Positions 8,735 to 17,408 are shown, counted from the first letter of the stretch. The stretch: DNA of 64,000 nucleotides from Hymenobacter nivis (GCF_006439025.1 NZ_RCYZ01000008.1:245912-309911), one strand, 5' to 3'. Numbers and translations are program-made. The notes: generated by a model from the letters alone, not told the origin.

Positions 8735-9448
8735 ATGGCCACGCTCGTTTCATTTACTTTTGGCCGGCCCGCCCGGCGCGGGGCCCTGCTGCTGGGCCTG
8801 CTGGCCGCCGCCGCCTGCCGCCCCGACCAGGTTGAGCACCTCAAAGACCACAAGCGCATCGGCATCGAGGCCGAGAACTGGGTGGTGAAGCGCATCATGC
8901 CCGCCGACCTGCTCCACGCCACCCGCTGGGCCGGCGACTCGCTCACGGCCACCGCCGACACGCTGCTGCGGCGCACCCTGGCCCGGGCGCTGGCCACCGG
9001 CGGCGTGGCGGGGGCCCTGCCGCTGTGCCGCCCCGAAACCTACCCCGCCATCGATTCGCTGGCCCGCACGCTGCACGCCACCGCCCGCCGCGTGAGCACC
9101 CGCCCCCGCGACCCCGCCCACCGCGCCATTCTGCTGGCCGCCGAAATGCAGACCGACACCACCCGCACCCTGCACCGCGAGTCGCCGGAAGTATTCTTCT
9201 ACCAGCGCCCCATCGTGCTGAGCAATACCCTGTGCTTGCGCTGCCACGGCACCGTGGGCCGCGACATTGCCCCGGCCGACTACGCCCTCATCCAGCAAAA
9301 GTACCCGCAGGACCAGGCCACCGGCTACCGCCTGGGCCAGCAAATGGGGGCCTGGCAGCTCAGCCTGGAGCGCGGCGGCGTGGCCGAGTTCTGGACCATG
9401 AAGACCCGCAAGAAGTGGAAGGAGCACAAGATGCCCAAGCTGTTCTGA
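8735..9448 (+). CDS. Tll0287-like (DUF3365) c-heme lipoprotein
   Basis: The 237-residue product has an N-terminal hydrophobic segment ending in a lipobox-like LAAAAC at about residues 23-28. It carries a single c-type heme motif, CLRCH, at about residues 168-172, inside the phrase LSNTLCLRCHGTVG. The sequence leading to it (PEVFFYQRPIVLSNT) and the layout match the DUF3365/Tll0287-like heme-sensor family. It would act in the periplasm or outer envelope, binding one covalent heme; whether it senses or transfers electrons is unknown. The next gene starts about 20 bp later on the same strand. Confidence 0.82.
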   Translation: MATLVSFTFGRPARRGALLLGLLAAAACRPDQVEHLKDHKRIGIEAENWVVKRIMPADLLHATRWAGDSLTATADTLLRRTLARALATGGVAGALPLCRPETYPAIDSLARTLHATARRVSTRPRDPAHRAILLAAEMQTDTTRTLHRESPEVFFYQRPIVLSNTLCLRCHGTVGRDIAPADYALIQQKYPQDQATGYRLGQQMGAWQLSLERGGVAEFWTMKTRKKWKEHKMPKLF

Positions 9449-9468
9449 GCCCCGCCGGGGCCCGGCTG

Positions 9469-10029
9469 GTGCTAGCGCTCAACCGGGTTCATCCAGCAAA
9501 AGCCGGCTGGCTGCGCTGGGCGGGTTTCGCTGTTTTGCTGGTGTATTACCCATTGGTCGCGCTCGGCTTGGGGCCCCAGCTGGCGGCAGTGGGCGCGTTT
9601 TTATTGTGGGTGGCGGTAATGGCCAAAACAAGGAGTGCTTGGCCTACCGTTGTAAAGGCCGGGCAGTTGCTCTGCTTTGATGAAGCGTTAATGCTGTCAA
9701 TCGACAAGCAGCAAATCCATTACCCATTGGACTCCGCAACCGTTGTTTTGCTGACGTACCAAGGATTCAAAGGGGAATACCTGGCGCGCACTCGGGCGAG
9801 TGGCACCGATAATTTCATTCAAATCGACGACGGGCAAGCCTACCAATTTGCCGTGCTCACGGAGCAAGCCCAACAGCAGTTGCGGACAGAATTGTACCGC
9901 TGGTACTTGCGTAAGGTGAAGGTGAAAGAGTACCGCCAGGATGGCCCCACCTTCTTGTTGCACCGCGACTTGAGTTACGAGGAGATACAAGGGTATAAGC
10001 GCGAGTTCGGTGTTGGCCTCTACGGATGA
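9469..10029 (+). CDS. Small membrane protein with two helices and a soluble C-domain
   Basis: About 186 residues if translation starts at GTG 9469; no earlier ATG is plausible, so the start is uncertain. Two hydrophobic segments (LRWAGFAVLLVYYPLVALGL and LAAVGAFLLWVAVMA) precede a soluble domain of about 125 residues (from QLLCFDEALMLSID). That domain has the strand-rich look of bacterial PH-like domains, but this is only an impression. GC content and codon use are visibly lower than in the flanking genes. This could reflect weaker expression or later acquisition. Confidence 0.6.
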   Translation: MLALNRVHPAKAGWLRWAGFAVLLVYYPLVALGLGPQLAAVGAFLLWVAVMAKTRSAWPTVVKAGQLLCFDEALMLSIDKQQIHYPLDSATVVLLTYQGFKGEYLARTRASGTDNFIQIDDGQAYQFAVLTEQAQQQLRTELYRWYLRKVKVKEYRQDGPTFLLHRDLSYEEIQGYKREFGVGLYG

Positions 10030-10097
10030 TACGCGTAGCACCTTCTTCCAAAGTCTTGCTTATACCCTTTGCATCTAATCGCATCTGTAGCCAGGGC

Positions 10098-11021
10098 CTA
10101 GTTCAGCACTGCCTGCTGCTCCAGCAAGTGGCTGGTGAAGCCCTGGCGAACGGCTTCGCAGACGTCGTCTTTGTACTGGCGCTTGCGTAGGGTGCGCTCG
10201 CGGCGCTTGCCTTTGATGAGTTCGATGGGCGTTTTGACCAGTGGCAGCCCCAGAAAGAATAGATTTTCTGGCGTGCGCTCAGCCTGGAACGATTCCCAGA
10301 ACGAATTGTAATCGAAAGTAATGGTGTCGTATAGGCGCTCTTCGGTGCTGATGCCGACTAAGGTGTTGATGTTGAGGGCGGCGGCTACGCCTTGCAGGGC
10401 GCTGATGAGCAGGGCCGCGGGGGTAATGTCGTGGCAGCTTTTGGTGCACTGCCGAATGAGCTCAAAGTTGCGCGTGCCTTGGATGCGGCTCACGAACAGC
10501 ACCTGGGCCTTGGGGCTGCGCACGTACCGGCCCGGGGCCACCACAAACGAAATGTTGTAGAGCGGCACGCCGTTGTGGGCAAAGGTCAGGGCCAGGTCGC
10601 CTTCAAAGTCGATGCCACTGGGAAAAGTGAGCTGAATGCTCATCACGCCGTCCTCTGCCCGGCAATCCTGCCAAAGCGGGACGCCGGTGAGCAGCGACGC
10701 AAAGAAGCTGCCCTGCACCTGCCGGGCCAGGTAGTCGTAGTGGTTGTACAGGATGCCCAGGCGGGCGTTCCGCGATAGATTGTTAGCCAGGTAGTTGCCC
10801 AGGTACTTGTAGCCCAGCCGGGGCTGGTGCTTGACGAGCGCCTGCAGGCTGGGGCTGTTCATGAGCCGGTTGAGCTTGAAGTGCGCCGGCAAATGCAGCA
10901 CGATGGGCGCGGCGCGCAATCCCGTTTTGAGCGCAAACAGCCCGCCGCGCTCAAGGGCTTCGTTAACCACGCGAACCGTGGTTTGAAAAATCGTCGGTAA
11001 GCGAAGAATAGTTGGATTCAT
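10098..11021 (-). CDS. VirK/YbjX family (DUF535) protein
   Basis: The 307-residue product has the family signature in its middle and C-terminal halves: LGILYNHYDYL, DFEGDLALTF, then VLFVSRIQGTRNFELIRQC followed by HDITPAALLISALQGVAAAL. VirK/YbjX proteins were first noticed in enterobacteria, where they affect envelope or virulence traits; their biochemical activity is unknown. The gene stands alone, with its promoter region shared with the AT-rich stretch at 11022-11256. GC content is somewhat lower than in its neighbours. Confidence 0.82.
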   Translation of the reverse strand: MNPTILRLPTIFQTTVRVVNEALERGGLFALKTGLRAAPIVLHLPAHFKLNRLMNSPSLQALVKHQPRLGYKYLGNYLANNLSRNARLGILYNHYDYLARQVQGSFFASLLTGVPLWQDCRAEDGVMSIQLTFPSGIDFEGDLALTFAHNGVPLYNISFVVAPGRYVRSPKAQVLFVSRIQGTRNFELIRQCTKSCHDITPAALLISALQGVAAALNINTLVGISTEERLYDTITFDYNSFWESFQAERTPENLFFLGLPLVKTPIELIKGKRRERTLRKRQYKDDVCEAVRQGFTSHLLEQQAVLN

Positions 11022-11256
11022 TTTTTAAATAATTGAGAGGTAGAGAGGGGAGTTTGAAAGCAGTTGGATTTATCGTTTAGTAAACTAGATAAGCGGAACC
11101 GGAAGTGAAACTAATTATTTGATAAAAAATAGTTTAGCTATCCTTTTTTGCTTATATTCAAAACTAGTAGGTTTCTATTATTTAAACAAATGCCAACCCC
11201 TCCGGCCCGCGCCGCCCGCCCCAACCTTGGGGCCCGGTTTGGAGTTAATTCGGGCC

Positions 11257-12519
11257 ATGACTGTTGACTCTTCTGCTCCCGTTGTTATCGTTGGGGCCGG
11301 CATGGCCGGCCTGGCTTGTGCCACCTGGCTGCACCGCGCCGGCCGCGCCGTGCGCGTGCTCGATGCGGCCGACGCCGTGGGCGGCCGCGTGCGCACCGAC
11401 GCCACGCCCGATGGCTTCCTGCTCGACCGCGGCTTCCAGGTGCTGCTGACGGACTACCCCGAGGCCCGGCGCGTGTTCGACTACGGGGCCCTCGGCCTGC
11501 GGGCGTTTCGCTCGGGGGCCGTCATCCAGCTGCCCGATGGCACCGAAACCACGCTGCAAAACCCATTGCAGCGGCCGCTGGCGGCGTTTTCGGCGCTGGC
11601 CTCGCCCATCGGCAGCCTGGCCGATAAGCTGCGCATCCTCGGCCTGGTGCGCCGCGTGCAGCAGCACACGCCGGAGGAGCTGCTGGCCCGCCCGGGCACC
11701 GATACGCTGAGCTTCCTGCGCCGCTACGGCTGGAGCGAGGCCATGATCGATAACTTCTTCCGGCCGTTTTTCGGTGGCGTGTTTCTCGACCGCAGCCTGG
11801 GCACAGCCAGCAACTTTTTCGAGTTTGTGTTCCAGCAGTTTGTGCGCGGGGAAGCCGCAGTGCCGGCCCTGGGCATGCAGCAGCTGCCCGAGCAGCTGGC
11901 CGCCCGCCTGCCGGCCGGCACCGTTCAACTCAACACGGCCGTGGCGGCCCTGGAGGGCCCCTACGTGCGCCTGGCCTCGGGCGAAACGCTGGCCGCTACG
12001 GCCGTGGTGCTGGCCGTGGACGGCCCCGCCCTGGCGCGCCTGCTGCCCGCCGCTGGGGCCCCCAGCCCCGGTAGCCGCCTCACCACCAACACGTATTTTG
12101 TGGCCGAGGGCCCCGCGCCGGGCCGCGGCGATGGCCTGCTGCGCCTCAACGCCAAGCCGGGGGCTTTGGCTCACAACGTGAGTTTCCCCGCCGATGTGGC
12201 CCCGGCCTATGCCCCGGCCGGTAGGGCCCTGGTATCGGTAAGTACCCACGGCGACACCGGCCTCTCGGAGGCGGCGCTGGCCGGGCGCTTGCACGAAGAG
12301 CTTATTGCCTGGTTTGGGTCCCCGGCCCGGCAGTGGCGGCACCTGCGCTCCTACCGCATCGCGCACGCGCTGCCCGCCTACCCCGCCGGCCTGCCGGTGC
12401 AGCAGCCCCTGCGGCTGGCCGAGGGCCTCTACCGCTGCGGCGACTGGGCCGCCTACCCGTCGCTGAACGCGGCGTTGGCCACCGGCCGCCAGGTGGCAGA
12501 GGCCATTATCGCCGGTTGA
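11257..12519 (+). CDS. FAD-dependent amine oxidase/phytoene-desaturase-like oxidoreductase
   Basis: The 420-residue flavoprotein opens with a Rossmann dinucleotide motif (VVIVGAGMAGLACATWLHRA), then an acidic strand end (VRVLDAADAVGGRV) and the GG-doublet motif GGRVRTDATPDGFLLDRGFQ. The C-terminus (LYRCGDWAAYPSLNAALATG) matches the second FAD-contact motif of the amine oxidase/protoporphyrinogen oxidase superfamily. The substrate is unknown; related Bacteroidota proteins are simply called NAD(P)/FAD-dependent oxidoreductases. ATG 11257 is chosen because the motif begins 11 residues in; upstream in-frame sequence is low-complexity and AT-rich. Confidence 0.88.
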   Translation: MTVDSSAPVVIVGAGMAGLACATWLHRAGRAVRVLDAADAVGGRVRTDATPDGFLLDRGFQVLLTDYPEARRVFDYGALGLRAFRSGAVIQLPDGTETTLQNPLQRPLAAFSALASPIGSLADKLRILGLVRRVQQHTPEELLARPGTDTLSFLRRYGWSEAMIDNFFRPFFGGVFLDRSLGTASNFFEFVFQQFVRGEAAVPALGMQQLPEQLAARLPAGTVQLNTAVAALEGPYVRLASGETLAATAVVLAVDGPALARLLPAAGAPSPGSRLTTNTYFVAEGPAPGRGDGLLRLNAKPGALAHNVSFPADVAPAYAPAGRALVSVSTHGDTGLSEAALAGRLHEELIAWFGSPARQWRHLRSYRIAHALPAYPAGLPVQQPLRLAEGLYRCGDWAAYPSLNAALATGRQVAEAIIAG

Positions 12520-12529
12520 TTAAACTGAA

Positions 12530-12561
12530 AAAGGGAATGTGCTGCACAGCACATTCCCTTT
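12530..12561. terminator. Bidirectional terminator, 15-bp perfect stem
   Basis: AAAGGGAATGTGCTG pairs exactly with CAGCACATTCCCTTT across a CA loop. The stem is flanked by A-rich and T-rich runs. It serves the convergent oxidoreductase (+) and amylase (-) genes. Confidence 0.9.
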
Positions 12562-12582
12562 ATTCTGGGTAGCTCGGTTGGG

Positions 12583-14424
12583 CTACTTGCGCTTTATCTC
12601 GTAAATGTGGGCCGAAAGGGGCTCCAGCACTTCGTTGAGGACTTGCAAGGGCTCGCCGCCGTTCAGCAAATCGGTATAGGTATAAGTGGCTTGGGCCGTG
12701 TTGGAGATGCCCATGGCCTGGAAGGCGGCGGCCGGGATGGTGAGGCCTGGCTTGTAGGCTTTGTCGGGGCTGAAGTTGACGACCACCAGCAGCTGCTGCT
12801 GGTTGGTGTAGCGCAGGTAGGCGTAGAGGTGGCGCTGGTTGTACTGCTTGCCCAGGTTGTTGGCGTCCTGCAATTCGTAGAACCGGCCCCGGCGAATAGC
12901 GTCGCTGGTGCTGGATAGCGTGAGCAGGCGCTTGTAGAAGTCGCGCAGCTTGCGCTGCTCCGCGCTCAGCTTGCCGCCGTCGCACTTGCCCTGGTTCAGC
13001 CATTTCTGGTGTTCGGGCACGCCCCAGTAGTCGAAAATGGTGGTGCGGCCGTCTTCGCTGCTGAAGCCCTCGCTGCCCCGGCCAGGCTCGCCCACTTCCT
13101 GCCCAAAGTACAGCATTACGGGGCCTGAGGCCAGGGTGGCCGTCACGGTCATGGCCGGCACGGCGCGCAGCGGGTCGGTAGAAAAGTCCTTGCTGGCAAT
13201 GCGTTGCTCGTCGTGGTTCTCCAAAAAGCGCAGCATGTGCGACGAGAACCCGCGGCTTTCCTGCTGCCACACGTGCGTGAGGTCGTCGGTGTTGCCCTCG
13301 TTGCGCATCAGCCGGCGCAGGCCATCGTAGAGGCCCACCTTGTCGTAGAGGTAGTCGAAGTGGCCTTTTTCGAGGTAGGTCTTGTACTCCTTGTTGTTGT
13401 AGGCTTCACCGATGAACACGAGGCCGGGCTTCACCTTTTTCAGCTCCGGGATGACGTAGGCCCAGAACTCAACGGGCACCATTTCCACCATGTCGCAGCG
13501 GAAGCCGTCCACATCTTTCTGGGCCCAGAACACGAGGATGTCGCGCATCTTCTTCCACGTATCGGGCACGGGGCTAAAGTGCATAGCGCGGCCGTGCTGG
13601 TAGTCCACACCGTAGTTCAGCTTTACGGTCTCGAACCAGTCGTCGACGCTGGGCGCGGCCGAAAACACGTCGTTGCCAGTGGCCTTGGCAGGGTTTTCGG
13701 CGTACTTGCCGTCTTCGCGCGGGCCTTTTAGGGGCCCCAGCGGGTTGTAGCCGGCGGGCACCACAAAGGCCTGGCCGGGCAGGTAGTAGAAGTTGTTCTG
13801 GGGCCCAAAAGCCTTGGTTTTATCGTCCGTGGCGCCCAGGTCCACCACGCCCGCGGGCTTGGCGTCCGACTTATAGGAGCGGGCCACGTGGTTGGGCACG
13901 AAGTCCATCAGCACCTTCAGGCCGTGGGCGTGGGTGCGCCGGATGAGGGCCTCGTACTCGGCCATGCGGTTGCCCGGCACCACGGCCAGGTCGGGGGCCA
14001 CGTCGTAGTAGTCTTTGATGGCGTAGGGCGAGCCGGCGCGGCCCTTCACCACGTCGGCATCGTCGGCCGGAATGCCGTGGGCCGAAAAGTCCGTCATGGT
14101 GGCGTGCTCAATCACGCCAGTGTACCACACATGGCTAGCGCCCAAGGCTTTAATCTCGTCCAAGGCCTTGTCGGTGATGTCGTTGAACTTGCCGCAGCCG
14201 TTCTCGGCCAGGGTGCCGTAGGGCTTGTTCAGGGCCACCTTGTTGCCAAACAGCCGCGTCATCATTTGGTAAATGATGAGCTTGTGGTCCTGGGGCACCT
14301 CGTCGGTGGTGTTGGGGTCGGCGGCCAAGGCGGGCGCGGTTAAGTGGGTCGTCGGCACGGAGAAAAGGGGCAAGGAAGGCGCAGCCAGGGTCAGTAAGCC
14401 GGCGGCCAGCAACAAATTTTTCAT
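12583..14424 (-). CDS. Secreted GH13 alpha-amylase
   Basis: The 613-residue product begins with a signal peptide (about residues 1-35). All four conserved GH13 regions are visible: I DFVPNH (about 174-179), II GFRCDMVE with nucleophile Asp about 311, III FIGEA with acid/base Glu about 340, and IV FLENHDEQ with Asp about 405. A C-terminal beta domain with a typical NFSPDKAYKPGL stretch follows. The enzyme would hydrolyse alpha-1,4 glucans in the periplasm or outside the cell. ATG 14424 gives the signal peptide. The gene is monocistronic between two terminators. Confidence 0.93.
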   Translation of the reverse strand: MKNLLLAAGLLTLAAPSLPLFSVPTTHLTAPALAADPNTTDEVPQDHKLIIYQMMTRLFGNKVALNKPYGTLAENGCGKFNDITDKALDEIKALGASHVWYTGVIEHATMTDFSAHGIPADDADVVKGRAGSPYAIKDYYDVAPDLAVVPGNRMAEYEALIRRTHAHGLKVLMDFVPNHVARSYKSDAKPAGVVDLGATDDKTKAFGPQNNFYYLPGQAFVVPAGYNPLGPLKGPREDGKYAENPAKATGNDVFSAAPSVDDWFETVKLNYGVDYQHGRAMHFSPVPDTWKKMRDILVFWAQKDVDGFRCDMVEMVPVEFWAYVIPELKKVKPGLVFIGEAYNNKEYKTYLEKGHFDYLYDKVGLYDGLRRLMRNEGNTDDLTHVWQQESRGFSSHMLRFLENHDEQRIASKDFSTDPLRAVPAMTVTATLASGPVMLYFGQEVGEPGRGSEGFSSEDGRTTIFDYWGVPEHQKWLNQGKCDGGKLSAEQRKLRDFYKRLLTLSSTSDAIRRGRFYELQDANNLGKQYNQRHLYAYLRYTNQQQLLVVVNFSPDKAYKPGLTIPAAAFQAMGISNTAQATYTYTDLLNGGEPLQVLNEVLEPLSAHIYEIKRK

Positions 14425-14505
14425 AAGGCAGCAAGTTAAGCAAACGGTCGGTGTGCCGGATTCGCTGCCCACATGGGGCCCCCACTTGCCTCGGTGGGGC
14501 CCCAC

Positions 14506-14537
14506 AAAAAAGCGCGGGCCCCGTTGGGGGCCCGCGC
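14506..14537 (-). terminator. Intrinsic terminator, with a second hairpin upstream
   Basis: On the minus strand the stem GCGCGGGCCCC/GGGGCCCGCGC is followed by six T. It terminates the small membrane-protein gene ending at 14563. A second hairpin (GCAATAGC/GCTATTGC, 14542-14562) lies between this terminator and the stop codon. Confidence 0.85.
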
Positions 14538-14562
14538 CTGTGCAATAGCGGTGCGCTATTGC

Positions 14563-14802
14563 TTAGTCGTCGTTGCGGCTGATGAGCACCACGGCCACGG
14601 CGGCCACGGCGGCAATGCCTAAAATCAGCTGCGTGGAGGTGAACTTTCGGGCGGCTTTGCGGAGCAGGATGCCGCCGTTTTGCAGCAGGTCGTCCATGTG
14701 CTCGGTTTTGCCCTGGAACACGTGGTAGGCACTTTCGAAGGTGCGCACGAGGTCTTCAGGCATAATTTTTTCGAGTTGGATGTCGATGTCGTCGGAGGCC
14801 AT
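14563..14802 (-). CDS. Small single-helix membrane protein
   Basis: The 79-residue product (MASDDIDIQLEKIMPEDLV...) is charged and helical at the N-terminus and has one C-terminal membrane helix (about 57-73, LILGIAAVAAVAVVLI) followed by SRNDD. I recognise no named family. ATG 14802 is preferred over an upstream in-frame extension that is proline-rich and unrelated in composition. It is followed by its own terminator. Confidence 0.72.
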   Translation of the reverse strand: MASDDIDIQLEKIMPEDLVRTFESAYHVFQGKTEHMDDLLQNGGILLRKAARKFTSTQLILGIAAVAAVAVVLISRNDD

Positions 14803-14901
14803 GGGGTTAGGGCAAAACGGGTAGAAGGATCGGGTGAGGCGGCCCGGCGGGGCCCACAATTTCCTTCTACGGGCCCGCCGAACCGGGGTTGTGGCCCTGC
14901 T

Positions 14902-15036
14902 TTATTCCACCACCAGAATGCGCGAGCTGGCCTTGCTGCCCTCGCGCACCTGGCAGTAGTAGGCCCCCGCGGCGAGGCCGGCCAGGTCGAGCGGCAGCTG
15001 CTGGGGCCCCGGGGCGTGGAAAAAAAGCACGGCGGT
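14902..15036 (-). pseudogene. Orphan fragment of a T9SS C-terminal sorting domain
   Basis: A 44-codon open stretch directly after an in-frame TGA reads LPLDLAGLAAGAYYCQV then SSRILVVE and a stop. This is the last two or three strands of a type IX secretion sorting domain (compare 'ldlsglpaGvYlvrv...rrlvve'). The rest of any cargo protein is absent: upstream of 15040 the frame holds no similar sequence. It is best read as the remnant of a deleted T9SS substrate gene. It is the main content of the 462-bp gap 14803-15264; the rest holds only an AT-rich stretch and a TACCTTCG element at 15230-15237 that may drive the next gene. Confidence 0.6.
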
Positions 15037-15264
15037 TCATAAGCGCGTGGGAGAGTAGGCGCGGAGTTTTCCTTAAAGATGCTGCAAACGGGTGAAGGTT
15101 TAATGATGAAGAAGTTATGAGGAAAACAGAGGCTTTATAAGAGCTAATACTACGGCATGCCGCTGGGTGCTGCTGGCCCTGCCGGGGCCCCTGGCGCGGC
15201 TGGCGCGGCGGTTTTTGGGCCCGATGCAATACCTTCGGTGCCGGTCTTTTCCCTTTCCGCCGCC

Positions 15265-15948
15265 ATGAAAAAACACTTCCACTCCCTCGGCGACTGGCGC
15301 CGCAACGTGCTGCTGGTGGCCGCCGCCAGCAGCCTCGGCCTCAGCCTGCCCGCCTGCTCGGGCGACGATGGCCGCCGCGCCGACAACAACGGCGCCGATG
15401 GCAGCTGGAGCGGCCAAACCTACAGCCAGGGCGTCGTCACGGAAATGACCGAGGTGAAGCCTGGTGAGTGGAAAATCACCGCCGAGCGCCCCGCTGGCAA
15501 GGAAGAGGTGGCCGCCGTGCTGCACCACTTCGATGGCAAGGTGGACACGCTCCAGGGCCAGGCCCTGCAACGCCAGATGCAGGACTACAGCCGCCAAAAC
15601 CCCGAGAACCGTGCCCAAAATTCCGGCCTGATGAACGTGCTTATGTGGAGCGGCATCGGCTACATGGCCGGCCGCTACATGACGCCCAACCCCGGCTATT
15701 ACGCCAACCCCGGCCTGCTTCAGCAAAACCAAAACTGGCGCGCCAACGTGGCCCGCGAGCGCCAAGACCAGGGCCGCGGCTTTTTCGGCCGGGGCTTCAG
15801 CGGGGGCCGCACCTCGGCCAACGCCGGCATCCAGGAAAGCGGCTCCACGGTGCGCTCCTCGCCGCGGCCCAGCTTCCGTAGCAGCGCCCCGGCCGGCCGC
15901 AGCAGTGGCTTCGGCAGCCGCGGCGGCTTCCGCGGGTTTGGGGGGTAA
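15265..15948 (+). CDS. YgiB-like lipoprotein
   Basis: The 227-residue product has a long signal region with Cys at about residue 33 (SLGLSLPAC). Then come a soluble domain, a conserved-looking hydrophobic stretch (GLMNVLMWSGIGYMAGRYM) and a Gly/Ser/Arg-rich tail. The layout resembles the enterobacterial YgiB/DUF1190 proteins, which also carry a 'MAGYMMGR'-like stretch and a Gly/Ser tail. The next gene is a YgiC-like ATP-grasp enzyme, the same order as ygiB-ygiC. I rate the similarity as suggestive from memory, with context adding weight. A palindrome (15989-16079) lies between the two. Confidence 0.65.
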   Translation: MKKHFHSLGDWRRNVLLVAAASSLGLSLPACSGDDGRRADNNGADGSWSGQTYSQGVVTEMTEVKPGEWKITAERPAGKEEVAAVLHHFDGKVDTLQGQALQRQMQDYSRQNPENRAQNSGLMNVLMWSGIGYMAGRYMTPNPGYYANPGLLQQNQNWRANVARERQDQGRGFFGRGFSGGRTSANAGIQESGSTVRSSPRPSFRSSAPAGRSSGFGSRGGFRGFGG

Positions 15949-15988
15949 TGCCGCTGGGGGCCCCGGCTTCGACGTAGTTAGTTAGATG

Positions 15989-16079
15989 AACGTTACGCCG
16001 AGCGCAGCGGACCTCCCGCGTAACTAATTCATTGACTATTGCTGCGGGAGAAATGCTGCGCTCGGCATGGCGTTTCGTT
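15989..16079. repeat. REP-like imperfect palindrome
   Basis: The arms contain GCCGAGCGCAGC (15997-16008) pairing with GCTGCGCTCGGC (16055-16066), and CTCCCGC (16013-16019) pairing with GCGGGAG (16044-16050), with a 4x4 internal mismatch between them. The word resembles the CATGCTGAGCGCAG-type intergenic repeat I recall from Hymenobacter-like genomes. A related palindrome occurs at 21787-21823. It separates the YgiB-like and YgiC-like genes. Confidence 0.65.
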
Positions 16080-16118
16080 AGAGCATTACAATAAGCCCAA
16101 TTCTAGGCTCAACTGAAA

Positions 16119-17318
16119 ATGATAAACCTGCTTTCCCTCACCGGCGACGTATCGCCCGCCGTGCGCGCCTTGGGCTGGGATTGGGCCCTGGAAGACGCCT
16201 GCCAAAACTACGTGGCCCGCGAAGCCGTGCAGCTCGCCGAGGCCGATGCCGAAACGCTGCTCCAGGCCGCCGACACGCTCTACGACATGCTGGTGGCCGC
16301 CATTCCCGACCCCATCCCCGATGCGTTTTTGCAGCAGCTGGCCATCGCGCCCAACCTGTGGGAAGCCGTGCGCCACTCCTGGAACGACGAGCGCCACTGG
16401 CACCTCTACGGCCGCTTCGACCTGGCCCTCACCGCCGAGGGCCCCAAGCTGCTAGAATTCAACGCCGACACCGCCACCGGTTTGCCCGAGGCCGCCGTGG
16501 TGCAGTGGGCTAGCCTGGTGGCCGCCGGCCAGTCGGGCGACGACCGCCAGGCCAACGGCCTTTTCGAGTGCCTTGAAGACCAGTTTCGCCATTGGCGCGG
16601 TCTCAACCACGACCGCCAGGCCACCTTGCTGCTGGTGCACCTGCCCGGCAGCGCTGAGGACGAAGCCAATTGCGGCGTGCTGGCCGAGGCCGTCCGCACC
16701 GCCGGCTTCGCCGATACCTACGTGTGCTCGGTGGATGATATGAAGGTGTCGGTGGACGGGGCCGACCGCGGCGTGTGGGCCGAAACCGTGCCCGGGCAGT
16801 GGCAGCGGTTCGATTTCCTATTCAAGCTGGTGCCCTGGGAAATCCTGGCCGATGAGGAGCCCGCCCTCACCGCCGACCTTACCCACCTGCTGCTCACCCG
16901 CGACGTGGTCATTGCCAACCCGGCCTACGCCCTGCTGTTCCAGAGCAAGGCGCTGCTGGCCCGCCTTTGGGAGGTGTTTCCGCACCACCCGCTGCTACTC
17001 GAAGCCAGCCTGGGGCCCCTGCCCGGCCACCACGTGCGCAAGCCGCTGCTGGGCCGTGAGGGCCAAAACGTAATTGAAGTGGGCCCCGACGGCCGCCCCA
17101 CCGCCGAAGTGCCCGGCGAGTTTGGCGACCAACCCACGCTATACCAGCGGTGGGCCGAGCTGCCCACCGATGCCCAGGGCCGCCGCTACCAGGCCGGCGT
17201 ATTCTGGGCCGGTGAGGCCTGCGCCATCGGCTTCCGCCGCGAGGCTGGGCTCATCACCAATCTGTCGGAATTCGTACCGCACCTGCTGGTCGAAGGCGCT
17301 AATCCTCTGCCTGAATAA
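16119..17318 (+). CDS. Glutathionylspermidine synthase-like ATP-grasp protein (YgiC family)
   Basis: The 399-residue product matches the glutathionylspermidine synthase preATP-grasp/ATP-grasp family. Visible are WHLYGRFDLALT, the metal/ATP-site phrase LLEFNADTATGLPEA, and FLFKLVPWEIL, with a conserved C-terminal part (YQAGVFWAGEACAIGFRREAG, split by eye). In E. coli, YgiC and GspS share this fold, but YgiC-type proteins lack the amidase domain and their substrates are not established. The enzyme probably ligates an amine to a carboxylate using ATP. It pairs with the YgiB-like lipoprotein upstream. Confidence 0.87.
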   Translation: MINLLSLTGDVSPAVRALGWDWALEDACQNYVAREAVQLAEADAETLLQAADTLYDMLVAAIPDPIPDAFLQQLAIAPNLWEAVRHSWNDERHWHLYGRFDLALTAEGPKLLEFNADTATGLPEAAVVQWASLVAAGQSGDDRQANGLFECLEDQFRHWRGLNHDRQATLLLVHLPGSAEDEANCGVLAEAVRTAGFADTYVCSVDDMKVSVDGADRGVWAETVPGQWQRFDFLFKLVPWEILADEEPALTADLTHLLLTRDVVIANPAYALLFQSKALLARLWEVFPHHPLLLEASLGPLPGHHVRKPLLGREGQNVIEVGPDGRPTAEVPGEFGDQPTLYQRWAELPTDAQGRRYQAGVFWAGEACAIGFRREAGLITNLSEFVPHLLVEGANPLPE

Positions 17319-17349
17319 CGGATTGAACGTGTAACACATGTGCATAAAA

Positions 17350-17374
17350 AAAGGCCACTCATTGAGTGGCCTTT
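17350..17374. terminator. Bidirectional terminator
   Basis: The perfect 12-bp stem AAAGGCCACTCA/TGAGTGGCCTTT lies between the convergent YgiC-like gene and psd. It is preceded by seven A and followed by CTTAT. Confidence 0.88.
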
Positions 17375-17408
17375 CTTATGATATATGTTAATTGCTGGGG
17401 GCCCCGAA

